From Brevundimonas sp. (GTDB lineage Bacteria; Pseudomonadota; Alphaproteobacteria; Caulobacterales; Caulobacteraceae): a stretch of DNA of 17,065 bases. Where the stretch lies: the NCBI RefSeq assembly GCF_003248455.1, contig NZ_QFNM01000052.1, forward strand, positions 1-17,065, written 5' to 3'. Under the pieces are notes generated by a model. The model was not told the origin of the DNA. It did not search any database and worked only from the letters and a program-made list of their open reading frames with translations. This document shows positions 1 to 7,496 of this stretch, piece after piece. Both the position numbers and the translations under genes were made by a program. How positions within the stretch are numbered: the stretch's first letter is position 1; each line of letters begins with the position of its first letter.

Positions 1-615
1 ATGGCGACCTTCCTGGGCGCGGCGAACCAGCTTTACGCCGACGACATCGACGAGGCCCTGATCGGCGCCAGCGAGATCGTCTATCTGGAAGGCTATCTGT
101 TCGATCCGGCGCCCGCCCGCGCCGCCTTCGAACGCGCCGCCGCCGCCGCGCACAAGGCGGGCCGCAAGGTCGCCATCACCCTGTCCGACACCTTCGTCGT
201 CGCCCGCTGGCGCGCCGAACTGCTCGCCTTCATCGAACAGTCCGCCGACATCGTCCTGGCCAACGAGGCCGAACTGGGCGCCCTGTTCGAGACGGAGGAC
301 TTCGACGCGGCCGCCGCGCGACTGGCCGCCATCGTCGAGATCGCCGCCGTCACGCGCGGCGCGGCCGGCTCGGTGGTGATCCGGGGCGACGATCGCGTCG
401 CCGTCGCCGCCTGCCCGGTCGACAAGGTGATCGACACAACTGGCGCCGGCGACCAGTACGCCGCCGGCTTCCTGCTGGGGCTGGCGCGCGGCCTGACCCT
501 GGAACAGGCTGGAAAGCTGGGCTCCCTGGCCGCCAGCGAGGTCATCGCCCATTGGGGTCCACGGCCGATGGTCAGGCTGGCCGATCTGGCCGCCGAGCAC
601 GCGCTTGATCTCTGA
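1..615 (+). CDS. PfkB-family carbohydrate/adenosine kinase, C-terminal part (5' truncated)
   Basis: This is the C-terminal ~204 residues of a ribokinase/adenosine kinase-like (PfkB) protein that phosphorylates a sugar or nucleoside hydroxyl with ATP in the cytoplasm. The reading frame is open to the first base. The ATG at position 1 is probably internal, because PfkB kinases are about 300-340 residues and the N-terminal substrate lid is missing. Visible motifs, counted from base 1, are NEAEL at 88-92 (Mg/phosphate region) and the PfkB signature DTTGAGD at 145-151, with D151 as the expected catalytic base, followed by the usual YAAGFLLGL helix. The alphaproteobacterial members most like this are annotated as adenosine kinases, but the substrate cannot be fixed from the C-terminal half. 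It ends 72 bp before dnaX on the same strand. Confidence 0.85.
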   Translation: MATFLGAANQLYADDIDEALIGASEIVYLEGYLFDPAPARAAFERAAAAAHKAGRKVAITLSDTFVVARWRAELLAFIEQSADIVLANEAELGALFETEDFDAAAARLAAIVEIAAVTRGAAGSVVIRGDDRVAVAACPVDKVIDTTGAGDQYAAGFLLGLARGLTLEQAGKLGSLAASEVIAHWGPRPMVRLADLAAEHALDL

Positions 616-687
616 CGCCGCCAGCGAGCCGTCCAAGAAGACGGGAATCGCTTCGCCCCGCCCCTGACCCGCTGTAAGACTGTCGCC

Positions 688-2517
688 ATGACGGACAGCC
701 ACACGAATCCGGACGGCCCGCCCTGGGAAGAGGACGAGGTCGCCGAGCGGGATCAGAACACCGACGACATGTTCGGCGCCCCGCCCCTCGCGCCCGAACC
801 GCCTGCGCCCGCCGTCGCCTCGGCGCCTGCGAAGCCGTCCCCCGAGCCGGCGCCTGAGGACGGCGCCGCCTACCAGGTGCTGGCCCGCAAATACCGGCCG
901 CGCACCTTCGAGGACCTTATCGGGCAGGAGGCGATGGTGCGCACCCTGACCAACGCCTTCGCCACCGGCCGGATCGCCCACGCCTTCATGCTGACCGGGG
1001 TGCGGGGCGTCGGCAAGACGACCACCGCCCGCCTGCTGGCCCGCGCCCTGAACAACGAGACGGAGACCATCGACCGGCCGTCCCTGACCCTGACCGCCCA
1101 CGGCCGGCACGACGCCGCCATCATGGCCGGCCAGCACATGGACGTGATGGAGATGGACGCAGCGTCCCACACCGGCGTCAACGACATCCGCGACATCCTG
1201 GAAAGCGTTCGGTATGCCCCGGTCGAGGCGCGCTACAAGGTCTATGTGCTGGACGAGGTCCACATGCTGTCGACGCAGGCGTTCAACGCCCTGCTGAAGA
1301 CGCTGGAGGAGCCCCCGCCCCACGCCAAATTCATCTTCGCCACCACCGAGATCCGCAAGGTCCCGGTGACGATCCTGAGCCGGTGCCAACGGTTCGACCT
1401 GCGCCGCGTCGAGCCGGAGATCCTGGTCGAGCACCTGGGCCGGATCGCCGACCGCGAGGGCATGAAGATCGAGGCCGACGCCCTGGCCCTGATCTCGCGC
1501 GCGGCGGAAGGGTCGGTGCGCGACGGCCTGTCGCTGCTGGACCAGGCCCTGGTCCAGGCCGAGAGGGGCGAAACGGTCAAGACCGATACGGTGCGCGACA
1601 TGCTGGGATTGGCCGACCGCACCCAGACCATCGCCCTGTTCGAAAGCATCATGGCCGGCCGCACGCCCGAGGCGCTGGAGAGTTTCCGCATCCTGTACGG
1701 CTTCGGCGCCGATCCGGTTCAGGTGACCAACGACCTGCTGGAGCATTGCCACGCGGCCTCGGTCGCCAAGATGCTGGGGCCGAACGCGACGCGGCTGCCG
1801 AACGACCAGGCGCAGAAGCTGGCGGCGCTGGGCGCGGCCATTCCGGCCGCGACCCTGTCGCGCACCTGGCAGATGCTGCTGAAGGCGCTGGACGAGGTGC
1901 GACGGGCGCCCAATCCGGCCGATGCGGTCGAAATGGCCATCGTCCGCCTGGCCTACGCCGCCGACCTGCCCGGCCCGGAAGAGGCGCTGAAACGGCTTCA
2001 GTCGGGCGAGCCGCTGGGCGGCGGCGCAGGCCCGCGCGGCGGCGCAGGCGGAGGCGGCGGAACCTCGGCGCAACTGGCGGCGCGCCCGGTCATGGCCCCC
2101 GCCCTTCCCGATCCGCAGACCTTCGAACAGGTCGTGGCCCTGATCGGCGAAAAGCGCGAGGTCGGATTGCAGATGGATGTGGAGCGGTTCGTCAAGCCGG
2201 TCTCGTTCAAGCCCGGCGCCATCGTCTACGAAAGCGTCCAGGGGGCGCCGGTCGAACTGGCGCGCAAACTGGCCGCGCGCCTGCGCGAATGGACCGGCCG
2301 GACATGGCTGATCGCCGCCAACGGCCAGGGCGGCGGCGAGACCCTGATCGAACAGCAGAAGAAGGCCCGCGCCGCCGAACGGGCGGAGGTGGAGGCCAAT
2401 CCCTTCGTCCAGGCCGTTCTCATGGCCTTCCCCGGCGCCAAGCTGGGCGAGATCAGGACCATCGCCCCGACCGTCGTCACGCCGGAAATCCCCGACGCGG
2501 TGGATGACGAAGACTGA
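688..2517 (+). CDS. dnaX: DNA polymerase III subunit gamma/tau (clamp loader ATPase)
   Basis: This is the clamp-loader ATPase subunit that opens the beta clamp and bridges the replisome. At 609 residues it is a tau-length protein. A ~60-residue Pro/Ala/acidic extension precedes the conserved start of domain I (YQVLARKYRP, from residue 62). Walker A GVRGVGKT is at 104-111, Walker B VLDE at 187-190, a sensor-1 region at about 215-220, and the SRC motif with its arginine finger at 231-233. The four zinc cysteines normally found between Walker A and Walker B are all absent; residues 113-160 contain no Cys. A glycine-rich linker at 444-458 follows domain III and precedes the tau-specific C-terminus. 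I see no A-rich slippery heptamer that would make gamma by frameshifting. The ATG at 688 has no clear ribosome binding site; an in-frame ATG at codon 28 is possible. ybaB-recR, which often follow dnaX, are not here; a convergent gene ends 6 bp away. Confidence 0.96.
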   Translation: MTDSHTNPDGPPWEEDEVAERDQNTDDMFGAPPLAPEPPAPAVASAPAKPSPEPAPEDGAAYQVLARKYRPRTFEDLIGQEAMVRTLTNAFATGRIAHAFMLTGVRGVGKTTTARLLARALNNETETIDRPSLTLTAHGRHDAAIMAGQHMDVMEMDAASHTGVNDIRDILESVRYAPVEARYKVYVLDEVHMLSTQAFNALLKTLEEPPPHAKFIFATTEIRKVPVTILSRCQRFDLRRVEPEILVEHLGRIADREGMKIEADALALISRAAEGSVRDGLSLLDQALVQAERGETVKTDTVRDMLGLADRTQTIALFESIMAGRTPEALESFRILYGFGADPVQVTNDLLEHCHAASVAKMLGPNATRLPNDQAQKLAALGAAIPAATLSRTWQMLLKALDEVRRAPNPADAVEMAIVRLAYAADLPGPEEALKRLQSGEPLGGGAGPRGGAGGGGGTSAQLAARPVMAPALPDPQTFEQVVALIGEKREVGLQMDVERFVKPVSFKPGAIVYESVQGAPVELARKLAARLREWTGRTWLIAANGQGGGETLIEQQKKARAAERAEVEANPFVQAVLMAFPGAKLGEIRTIAPTVVTPEIPDAVDDED

Positions 2518-2523
2518 ACCCGC

Positions 2524-3078
2524 TTATCGCGGCGCGCGCTTGGCCAGGATGCGTTGCAGGGTGCGGCGGTGCATGCCCAGGCGCCGCGCGGTCTCCGAGA
2601 CATTGTGGTCGCACAGTTCATAGACGCGCTGGATATGCTCCCAGCGGACCCGATCAGCGCTCATCGGGTTTTCCGGCGGCTCGGGCGTCTCGCCTGAGGC
2701 CAGCAGCGCCTTGACGACGTCGTCGGCGTCGGCGGGCTTGGACAGATAGTCGACGGCGCCGGCCTTGACCGCCGCGACGGCGGTGGCGATGGCGCCATAG
2801 CCGGTCAGCATGACAATGCGGGCGTCCTGACGCTTTTCGCGCACCGCCTCGACGATCTTCAGCCCGTTGCCGTCCTCCAGCCGCATGTCCAGGACGGCGA
2901 AGGCCGGGGCCGCGTCGCGCAACAGCTGCGTCGCCTCGGAAACGGACTCGGCGGTAGTCACCTGAAAACCCCGCGCCTCCAGCGCCCGGCCCATTCGGGT
3001 CCGCAGGGCCTGGTCGTCGTCCAGCAGCAACAGCGACTTGTCGGGCAGGGCGGCGATGCGGGTTTCGAGTTCGGACAT
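2524..3078 (-). CDS. regA: RegA/PrrA/ActR-family redox response regulator
   Basis: This 184-residue response regulator is the DNA-binding partner of the RegB kinase encoded just upstream. The receiver domain (about 15-125) has the acidic pocket DDD at 20-22, phosphoacceptor D64, switch residue T92 and K114 of the SKP motif. A proline-containing linker (131-138) leads to a Fis-type helix-turn-helix. The C-terminal run from N159 to R184 (SETARRLGMHRRTLQRILAK) is the near-invariant recognition helix region of the RegA/PrrA/ActR family. In that family the regulator controls respiration, nitrogen and carbon fixation and redox balance; the targets here are unknown. A good ribosome binding site (AGGAGA, complement of 3089-3094) lies 10 nt before the ATG. 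The 92-bp gap after regB and the shared orientation suggest one operon. Confidence 0.93.
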   Translation of the reverse strand: MSELETRIAALPDKSLLLLDDDQALRTRMGRALEARGFQVTTAESVSEATQLLRDAAPAFAVLDMRLEDGNGLKIVEAVREKRQDARIVMLTGYGAIATAVAAVKAGAVDYLSKPADADDVVKALLASGETPEPPENPMSADRVRWEHIQRVYELCDHNVSETARRLGMHRRTLQRILAKRAPR

Positions 3079-3170
3079 GGTCGTGATTTCTCCTGCCTCT
3101 TCAAGTCGGGAGCGGCGACGCGCGGGTCAAGGCCGGGGTTTGGCCTGCGACGCTTCGACCCAGCGTCCGG

Positions 3171-4679
3171 TCACGCCGCAACCTCCAGCGCGGGCCGGGC
3201 CCAGCGCACCGCGACGCGCGCGCCCCGCGGGACGGCCTTGGCTTCGGGCGCGGCGCCGGGCTGGGGCAGGCCCTGGCCGACGCTGACCGATCCGCCGGTG
3301 CGTTCCAACAGGGTGCGGGCGATGAAGAAGCCCAGTCCCATGCCGCCCTGGCTGGGGGCGACGGGGGCCTCCAGACCGCCCGTCGCGGGGACGCGGCGCC
3401 TGGACGGACGGGCGGCGGCGGCGATCTGGGCGGCCAGGGCCTGGCGCGCCTTGCCCTGGGGCCGGCTGGTGACATAGGGCTCGCCTAGCCGGGGCAGGAT
3501 GTCGCTGGAAAAGCCCGGCCCGTCATCCAGGATGTCGATCTCGATCCAGCCGGCGTCGACCACGGCCTGGACCCGCACGGTGGTTGCGGCGAAGTCCGCG
3601 GCGTTCTCGACCAGGGTGGAGAGGCCGTGGACCACCTCGGGCATCCGCCGCACGCGCGGCGCCGGCTGGCCGGGCGGGGTCTTGACCAGGACGTCGAAGG
3701 CCAGGTCGAACCCCCGGTGCGGCTCCACCACCTCTTCCAGCAGGGCCTTCAGCGACACGTCGGCGTACAGCGCGTCGTCGCCCTCGGGCTGTTGCGACAA
3801 CTGGGTCAGTATGCCCCGGCATCGTTCGGCCTGTTGCAGGATCAGCGCGGCGTCCTCGGCCGCGTCGCTGTCGGGCGCCGAGGCCCGCTGCAGCTCCTTG
3901 GCCACGACCTGGATGGTCGCCAGCGGCGTGCCCAGTTCGTGCGCCGCCGCCGCCGCCAGTCCGCCCAAGGCCGCCAGCCGCTGTTCGCGCTGGAGCACGT
4001 CCTGGGTGGTGGCCAGGGCCAGTTCGAGTTTCTCCGCGTCCGCCGCCACCCGCCAGGCGTAGCCGGCGGTGAACACCACGCCCGTCACCAGGGCCATGGC
4101 CATGCCCAGCCGATAGAGCAGGGGCAGGTGGAAATCCTCGTAGGGCCGCCACGGCAGCGGCTCGGACCAGAAGAACAGGACGCCCACGGCCACCAGGGCC
4201 AGCACCCCCAGCATCAGGGCCTGGCGCGCGGGCAGGGCCGCCGCCGCGATCGTCACCGGCGCCACCAGAAGCAGGCAGAACGGGTTTTCCAGGCCCCCGG
4301 TCAGGGCCAGCAGCACGCCCAGCTGGAAGATGTCGAAGCCCAGGTGGATCGCGGTCTGCTTGCCGTCGGGCAGGCTCGCTTCCAGCCTCCTGACCCGCGC
4401 CATGGCCCCCACGTTCACCGCCGCGCTGACGGCGATCACGATCAGGCAGGGCCATAGCGGCAGGGGGAAGTGCAGCACCTGGTGCGCCGTCAGGATCGCC
4501 GCGCTCTGGCCCAGAATGGTCAGCCAGCGCAGCACGATCAGCGTCCTGAGCGAAAAGCCCCGCCCCCGGCGCGGCGCGTCGCGCCACCCCTCCAGCGGAT
4601 CGGACGCCAGGGCGAAGGGCGCCAAAGTCTGGGGCGATGAGGCGCCATGCGGCGCGATGCGGGCTTCTGTCGAGGTCAC
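3171..4679 (-). CDS. regB: RegB/PrrB/ActS-family redox sensor histidine kinase
   Basis: This membrane histidine kinase senses aerobic respiratory or quinone redox state and phosphorylates RegA. I take the GTG at 4679 as the start (502 residues). The frame stays open to 5360, but that part lies antisense to senC and has no homology logic. About six hydrophobic segments span residues 45-212. The family's quinone-linked motif GGLENPFC is at 128-135, between membrane segments. The H-box AAAHELGTPLATI has phosphoacceptor H247. C287 lies exactly 40 residues after it, the same spacing as the redox-active Cys265 from His225 in the Rhodobacter protein. The ATPase domain shows an N-box (ENAADFA) and G-boxes (DDGPGFS, GMGLGFFIARTLLE). 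It also has an insertion rich in Ala/Arg/Pro between the G-boxes. It is divergent from senC across 45 bp. Confidence 0.93.
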   Translation of the reverse strand: MTSTEARIAPHGASSPQTLAPFALASDPLEGWRDAPRRGRGFSLRTLIVLRWLTILGQSAAILTAHQVLHFPLPLWPCLIVIAVSAAVNVGAMARVRRLEASLPDGKQTAIHLGFDIFQLGVLLALTGGLENPFCLLLVAPVTIAAAALPARQALMLGVLALVAVGVLFFWSEPLPWRPYEDFHLPLLYRLGMAMALVTGVVFTAGYAWRVAADAEKLELALATTQDVLQREQRLAALGGLAAAAAHELGTPLATIQVVAKELQRASAPDSDAAEDAALILQQAERCRGILTQLSQQPEGDDALYADVSLKALLEEVVEPHRGFDLAFDVLVKTPPGQPAPRVRRMPEVVHGLSTLVENAADFAATTVRVQAVVDAGWIEIDILDDGPGFSSDILPRLGEPYVTSRPQGKARQALAAQIAAAARPSRRRVPATGGLEAPVAPSQGGMGLGFFIARTLLERTGGSVSVGQGLPQPGAAPEAKAVPRGARVAVRWARPALEVAA

Positions 4680-4724
4680 GCGACTTCTATAGACCGGTCG
4701 AAGCCGTTTCGTGAGAGGGTCGTC
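4680..4724. promoter_or_regulatory. 45-bp divergent regB/senC control region with inverted repeats
   Basis: This short spacer must carry the 5' signals for both divergent genes unless promoters lie inside the coding regions. It contains a perfect 8-bp palindrome GACCGGTC at 4692-4699. A wider imperfect inverted repeat surrounds it: CGACTTC at 4681-4687 against GAAGCCG at 4700-4706, with 6 of 7 bases complementary. A GAGAGGG ribosome binding site for senC is at about 4713-4719. The symmetry suits a dimeric regulator such as RegA, but the match to published RegA sites is not convincing, so binding is only an inference. Confidence 0.35.
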
Positions 4725-5348
4725 ATGCCGCGTCGTTCCATCCTGCTGTTCGCCGGCGCCTGCATCGCCGCGGCGGTCGCCCTTGCCATCGTCACCGTGG
4801 TCGTGGTCGGCGGCCGCGGCGGCCCGTCGAACGGCGCCGAGATCGCCTCGACCGGACAACCCCTGATCGGCGGCGATTTCCAGCTCGTGAACCAGGACGG
4901 CCGGACGGTCGACCAGACGATGCTGAACGGCAAATGGAGCCTGGTCTTCTTCGGCTTCACCTACTGCCCGGAATACTGCCCCACCACCCTGGCCGAACTG
5001 GCTGCGGTGCAGCAGCGACTGGGCGACAAGGCGCGTGATCTCCAGATCGTCTTCGTCAGCGTCGATCCCGAGCGCGACACGCCGCAGATGCTGAAGGACT
5101 ATCTGTCGTCGGACGGCTTTCCCAAGGGGACCATCGGCCTGACAGGCACGCCCGAACAGGTGGCCCAGGCGGCCAAGGCCTATCGCGCCTTCTACCAGAA
5201 GGTCGGCGAGGGCGAGACCTATACGATGAACCACTCCCTGACCGTCTATCTGATGGGGCCGGACGGACGGTTCCGCACGGCCGTCGCCTATGGAATGGGA
5301 CCCGACAAGACGACCAGGATCATCGAACAGGCCATGGCGCGGGGATAA
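4725..5348 (+). CDS. senC: SCO1/SenC/PrrC-family copper/thiol protein
   Basis: This is a 207-residue membrane-anchored periplasmic protein of the SCO family, which delivers copper to (or reduces thiols in) the CuA site of cytochrome oxidases and influences RegB signalling. An N-terminal arginine-containing start is followed by one hydrophobic anchor (about 5-28). The thioredoxin-like domain carries the copper ligands C81 and C85 in TYCPEYCP and the distant H170 in TMNHS, plus the family motif DPERDT at 114-119. The ATG at 4725 is chosen because it follows a GAGAGGG ribosome binding site and directly precedes the membrane anchor. The frame extends further upstream, but that would overlap regB. 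A senC between regB and regA functions is the classic arrangement in alphaproteobacteria; here it is divergent from regB-regA. Confidence 0.93.
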   Translation: MPRRSILLFAGACIAAAVALAIVTVVVVGGRGGPSNGAEIASTGQPLIGGDFQLVNQDGRTVDQTMLNGKWSLVFFGFTYCPEYCPTTLAELAAVQQRLGDKARDLQIVFVSVDPERDTPQMLKDYLSSDGFPKGTIGLTGTPEQVAQAAKAYRAFYQKVGEGETYTMNHSLTVYLMGPDGRFRTAVAYGMGPDKTTRIIEQAMARG

Positions 5349-5430
5349 GGCCCACCCCATAATCCTTTTGCAGGACGATGCGTTCTATGTTGCCCTGCGT
5401 CAGAGCGGCGCCAGGCCGTAACGGATCGTC

Positions 5431-6645
5431 ATGCTCTACGCCTTTCACGAACTCGCCTACCAGTCGGCCCTGCCGTTCCGCATCGGCGCCCAGATGGCCC
5501 GAAGCTTCTGGACCTCGCCGCTTAATCCGGCGGCCGACACCGCCATCGGCCGCACCGCCTACGCCTCGGCCGAACTGTTCGAAAGCGTGACGCGGCGCTA
5601 CGGCAAGCCGGCCTGGGGGCTGGAGACGCTGGAGATCGGCGGCAAGGCCGTCCGCACCGCCGAGCAGGTCATCTGGCAAAGCCCCTGGTGCCGCCTGATC
5701 CGGTTCGCGCGCAACATCGGCGACCTGAAACGCGCCGGAAAGCCCGCCGCCGGACCTGCGGTCCTGATCGTGGCGCCGCTGTCGGGCCACTACGCCACCC
5801 TGCTGCGCGGCACGGTCGAGGCCTTCCTTCAGGACCACGACGTCTATGTCACCGACTGGACCAACGCCCGGCAGGTCCCGGTGTTGGAGGGGCGGTTCGA
5901 CTTCTTCGACTACATCGACCACATCCGGCTGATGCTGGCCGAGATGGGCGGCCGCCCCCATGTGGTCGGCGTCTGCCAGCCCGGCCCGCCCGTCCTGGCC
6001 GCCGCCGCCGTGATGGCCGAGGACGGGGACGAGAACCGGCCCCTGTCCATGACCTTCATGGGCTCGCCCATCGACGCCCGCCTGTCCCCGACCGTGACCA
6101 ACCAACTGGCGGAGGAAAAGCCCTTCACCTGGTTCAGGTCCAACATGATCCACACCGTGCCCCTGCCCTATGCGGGGTTCGGGCGGCGGGTCTATCCGGG
6201 CTTCGTCCAGCTCTACAGCTTCATGTCGATGAACGAGGCGCGCCACCGCGACGCCCACTGGGACTATTTCAACAGCCTGATCGCCGGCGACGGCGACGGG
6301 GTGGAGAAGCACGAGGAATTCTACGACGAATATCTGTCGGTGCTGGACCTGACCGAGGAATTCTATCTCCAGACCATCGACATCGTCTTCCAGCAGCATC
6401 TGCTGATGACGGTCGAGGGCGAGAAGGACGACATCTCCGGCGTCGGCCAGACCCAGGCCGCGCACGGCCTGTGCCCCAACATCCCCGACGATCGCCGCGT
6501 CCTCTACGTCCAGCCGGGCGTGGGCCACTACGGCGTGTTCAACGGCCGTCGCTTCCGCGACGAGATCTATCCCCGCGTCCGCGATTTCATCGCCCAGAAC
6601 GAGGCCCTGAGTGGCATATCGCAACGGTCAGCGACTGCCGCTTGA
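5431..6645 (+). CDS. phaZ: Intracellular polyhydroxybutyrate depolymerase
   Basis: This 404-residue protein is an intracellular PHB depolymerase that releases hydroxybutyrate from native storage granules. It has the typical MLYAFHEL start and alpha/beta-hydrolase fold of PhaZ1-type enzymes, with no signal peptide. The nucleophile is a cysteine instead of serine: VCQPG at 181-185 with C182, matching Cys183 of the Cupriavidus enzyme. The other likely triad members are D334 (in KDDISG) and H366 (in GVGHYGVFNG), and the C-terminal half matches the PHB_depo_C region. Substrate and localisation are inferred from the family. It lies 82 bp after senC, and its last 35 bp overlap the next gene, suggesting translational coupling. 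No phaC or phasin gene is in the window. Confidence 0.93.
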   Translation: MLYAFHELAYQSALPFRIGAQMARSFWTSPLNPAADTAIGRTAYASAELFESVTRRYGKPAWGLETLEIGGKAVRTAEQVIWQSPWCRLIRFARNIGDLKRAGKPAAGPAVLIVAPLSGHYATLLRGTVEAFLQDHDVYVTDWTNARQVPVLEGRFDFFDYIDHIRLMLAEMGGRPHVVGVCQPGPPVLAAAAVMAEDGDENRPLSMTFMGSPIDARLSPTVTNQLAEEKPFTWFRSNMIHTVPLPYAGFGRRVYPGFVQLYSFMSMNEARHRDAHWDYFNSLIAGDGDGVEKHEEFYDEYLSVLDLTEEFYLQTIDIVFQQHLLMTVEGEKDDISGVGQTQAAHGLCPNIPDDRRVLYVQPGVGHYGVFNGRRFRDEIYPRVRDFIAQNEALSGISQRSATAA

Positions 6646-7339
6646 CGCGGCGGGCGGGGACTCAGGTTCCGGCCCGACCCTGAGACTGTCCGTCAATCCG
6701 CGCGCCCGGCGCCTGTCGGTGCGGATCGACACGCGCGCGGGCGAGGCGGTGGTGATCGCCCCCACCGAACGCGGCCTGATCCAGGCCGTCGCCTTCGCCC
6801 GCACCAAGGCCGTCTGGATCGGCGAACGGCTGGCGGTGCACCCCAGGAGCCGGCCGCTGGAACCGGGCCAGGTCATCTCTCTGCGCGGTCGCCCCGTGCG
6901 GCTGGAGGCCGTCCCCGGCGCCGGGGCCGCGCGCCTGGTCGAGGACGGAACGGTCATCCGCTCGGGCGGCGAGGGCGAGGCCTATGCCCGCCGGGTCGAG
7001 AACCTGTTGAAACGCGAGGCGCGCCAGACCCTGGTCGAGCGCACCGACCATCATCTGCGGACGCTGGGCCAGAGGCCGGTCCAGGTCTCCATCGCCGACA
7101 CCCGCTCGCGCTGGGGCTCGTGCAGCCCGCACAACCGCACCATCCGCTATTCCTGGCGCGTCGTCATGGCCCCGCCCCCGGTCATCGACTATCTGGCCGC
7201 CCACGAGGTCGCCCATCTGGTCCACGCCGACCACAGCCCGGCCTATTGGTCGGTGGTGGAGCGACTGGTCGGAGACCATCGCCCCTGGCGCAAATGGCTG
7301 AAGGATTACGGCGGCGCCCTGCACGCGGTGGGGCGATAA
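6611..7339 (+). CDS. YgjP-type (DUF45, M48-like) zinc metallopeptidase family protein
   Basis: This 242-residue protein has the zinc-binding motif HEVAH at 198-202, followed by H208 in the DHSPAYW signature, which fits the YgjP/DUF45 family with an HExxH-x5-H site. The N-terminal half (LSVNPRARRLSVRID) is the beta-rich segment typical of the family, and the central SRWGSC motif is another hallmark. The GTG at 6611 is chosen because it precedes these conserved elements and has a GAGG at 6601-6604. The start lies inside phaZ, so translation is probably coupled. The cellular role is poorly known; a peptidase or hydrolase activity is family inference, not something visible here. The gene is convergent with the penicillin-binding protein gene. 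Confidence 0.85.
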   Translation: MAYRNGQRLPLDAAGGDSGSGPTLRLSVNPRARRLSVRIDTRAGEAVVIAPTERGLIQAVAFARTKAVWIGERLAVHPRSRPLEPGQVISLRGRPVRLEAVPGAGAARLVEDGTVIRSGGEGEAYARRVENLLKREARQTLVERTDHHLRTLGQRPVQVSIADTRSRWGSCSPHNRTIRYSWRVVMAPPPVIDYLAAHEVAHLVHADHSPAYWSVVERLVGDHRPWRKWLKDYGGALHAVGR

Positions 7340-7342
7340 AGA

Positions 7343-7495
7343 CGCCCCTCTCCTCCCCATTTCATGGGGCGAGGTGCGGCGCGGCTTCGCGCCGCGAAGG
7401 AGGGCCTTGGCCGCATCGCAAACATCCGTGGTGTCGCCCCTCCACCGCTTCGCGGTCCCGTCCCCACCGCTTGCGCGGCGGGAAGGAGAAGGGCG
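7343..7495. repeat. Hairpin-rich intergenic repeat element with inverted ends
   Basis: This 153-bp stretch fills the gap between two convergent genes. Its ends are inverted repeats: CGCCCCTCTCCTCCCC at 7343-7358 matches the complement of 7480-7495 in 14 of 16 bases. Inside are a 6-bp stem around TTC (CCCCAT/ATGGGG, about 7354-7368), an 8-bp stem with a four-base loop (GCGGCGCG/CGCGCCGC, about 7376-7395), and ACCGC-TTC-GCGGT near 7444-7456. It resembles the REP-like intergenic repeats common in Caulobacterales. It encodes no protein. A role as bidirectional transcription terminator is plausible from its position, but there is no clear T-run. Confidence 0.7.
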
Positions 7496-7496
7496 C

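Noticed and set aside
2340..2370. Possible programmed frameshift site in dnaX (CAGAAGAAGG)
   Set aside because: It lacks the A AAA AAG slippery heptamer and lies near the end of the gene, so it would not produce a gamma-sized protein.
4680..5360. Upstream extension of the regB frame to 5360 (729 residues in all)
   Set aside because: The extra 227 residues are antisense to senC, have no membrane or sensor features, and the conserved RegB region starts after the GTG at 4679.
5320..6624. Long minus-strand open frame of 434 codons
   Set aside because: It is antisense to phaZ, which has its full catalytic set.
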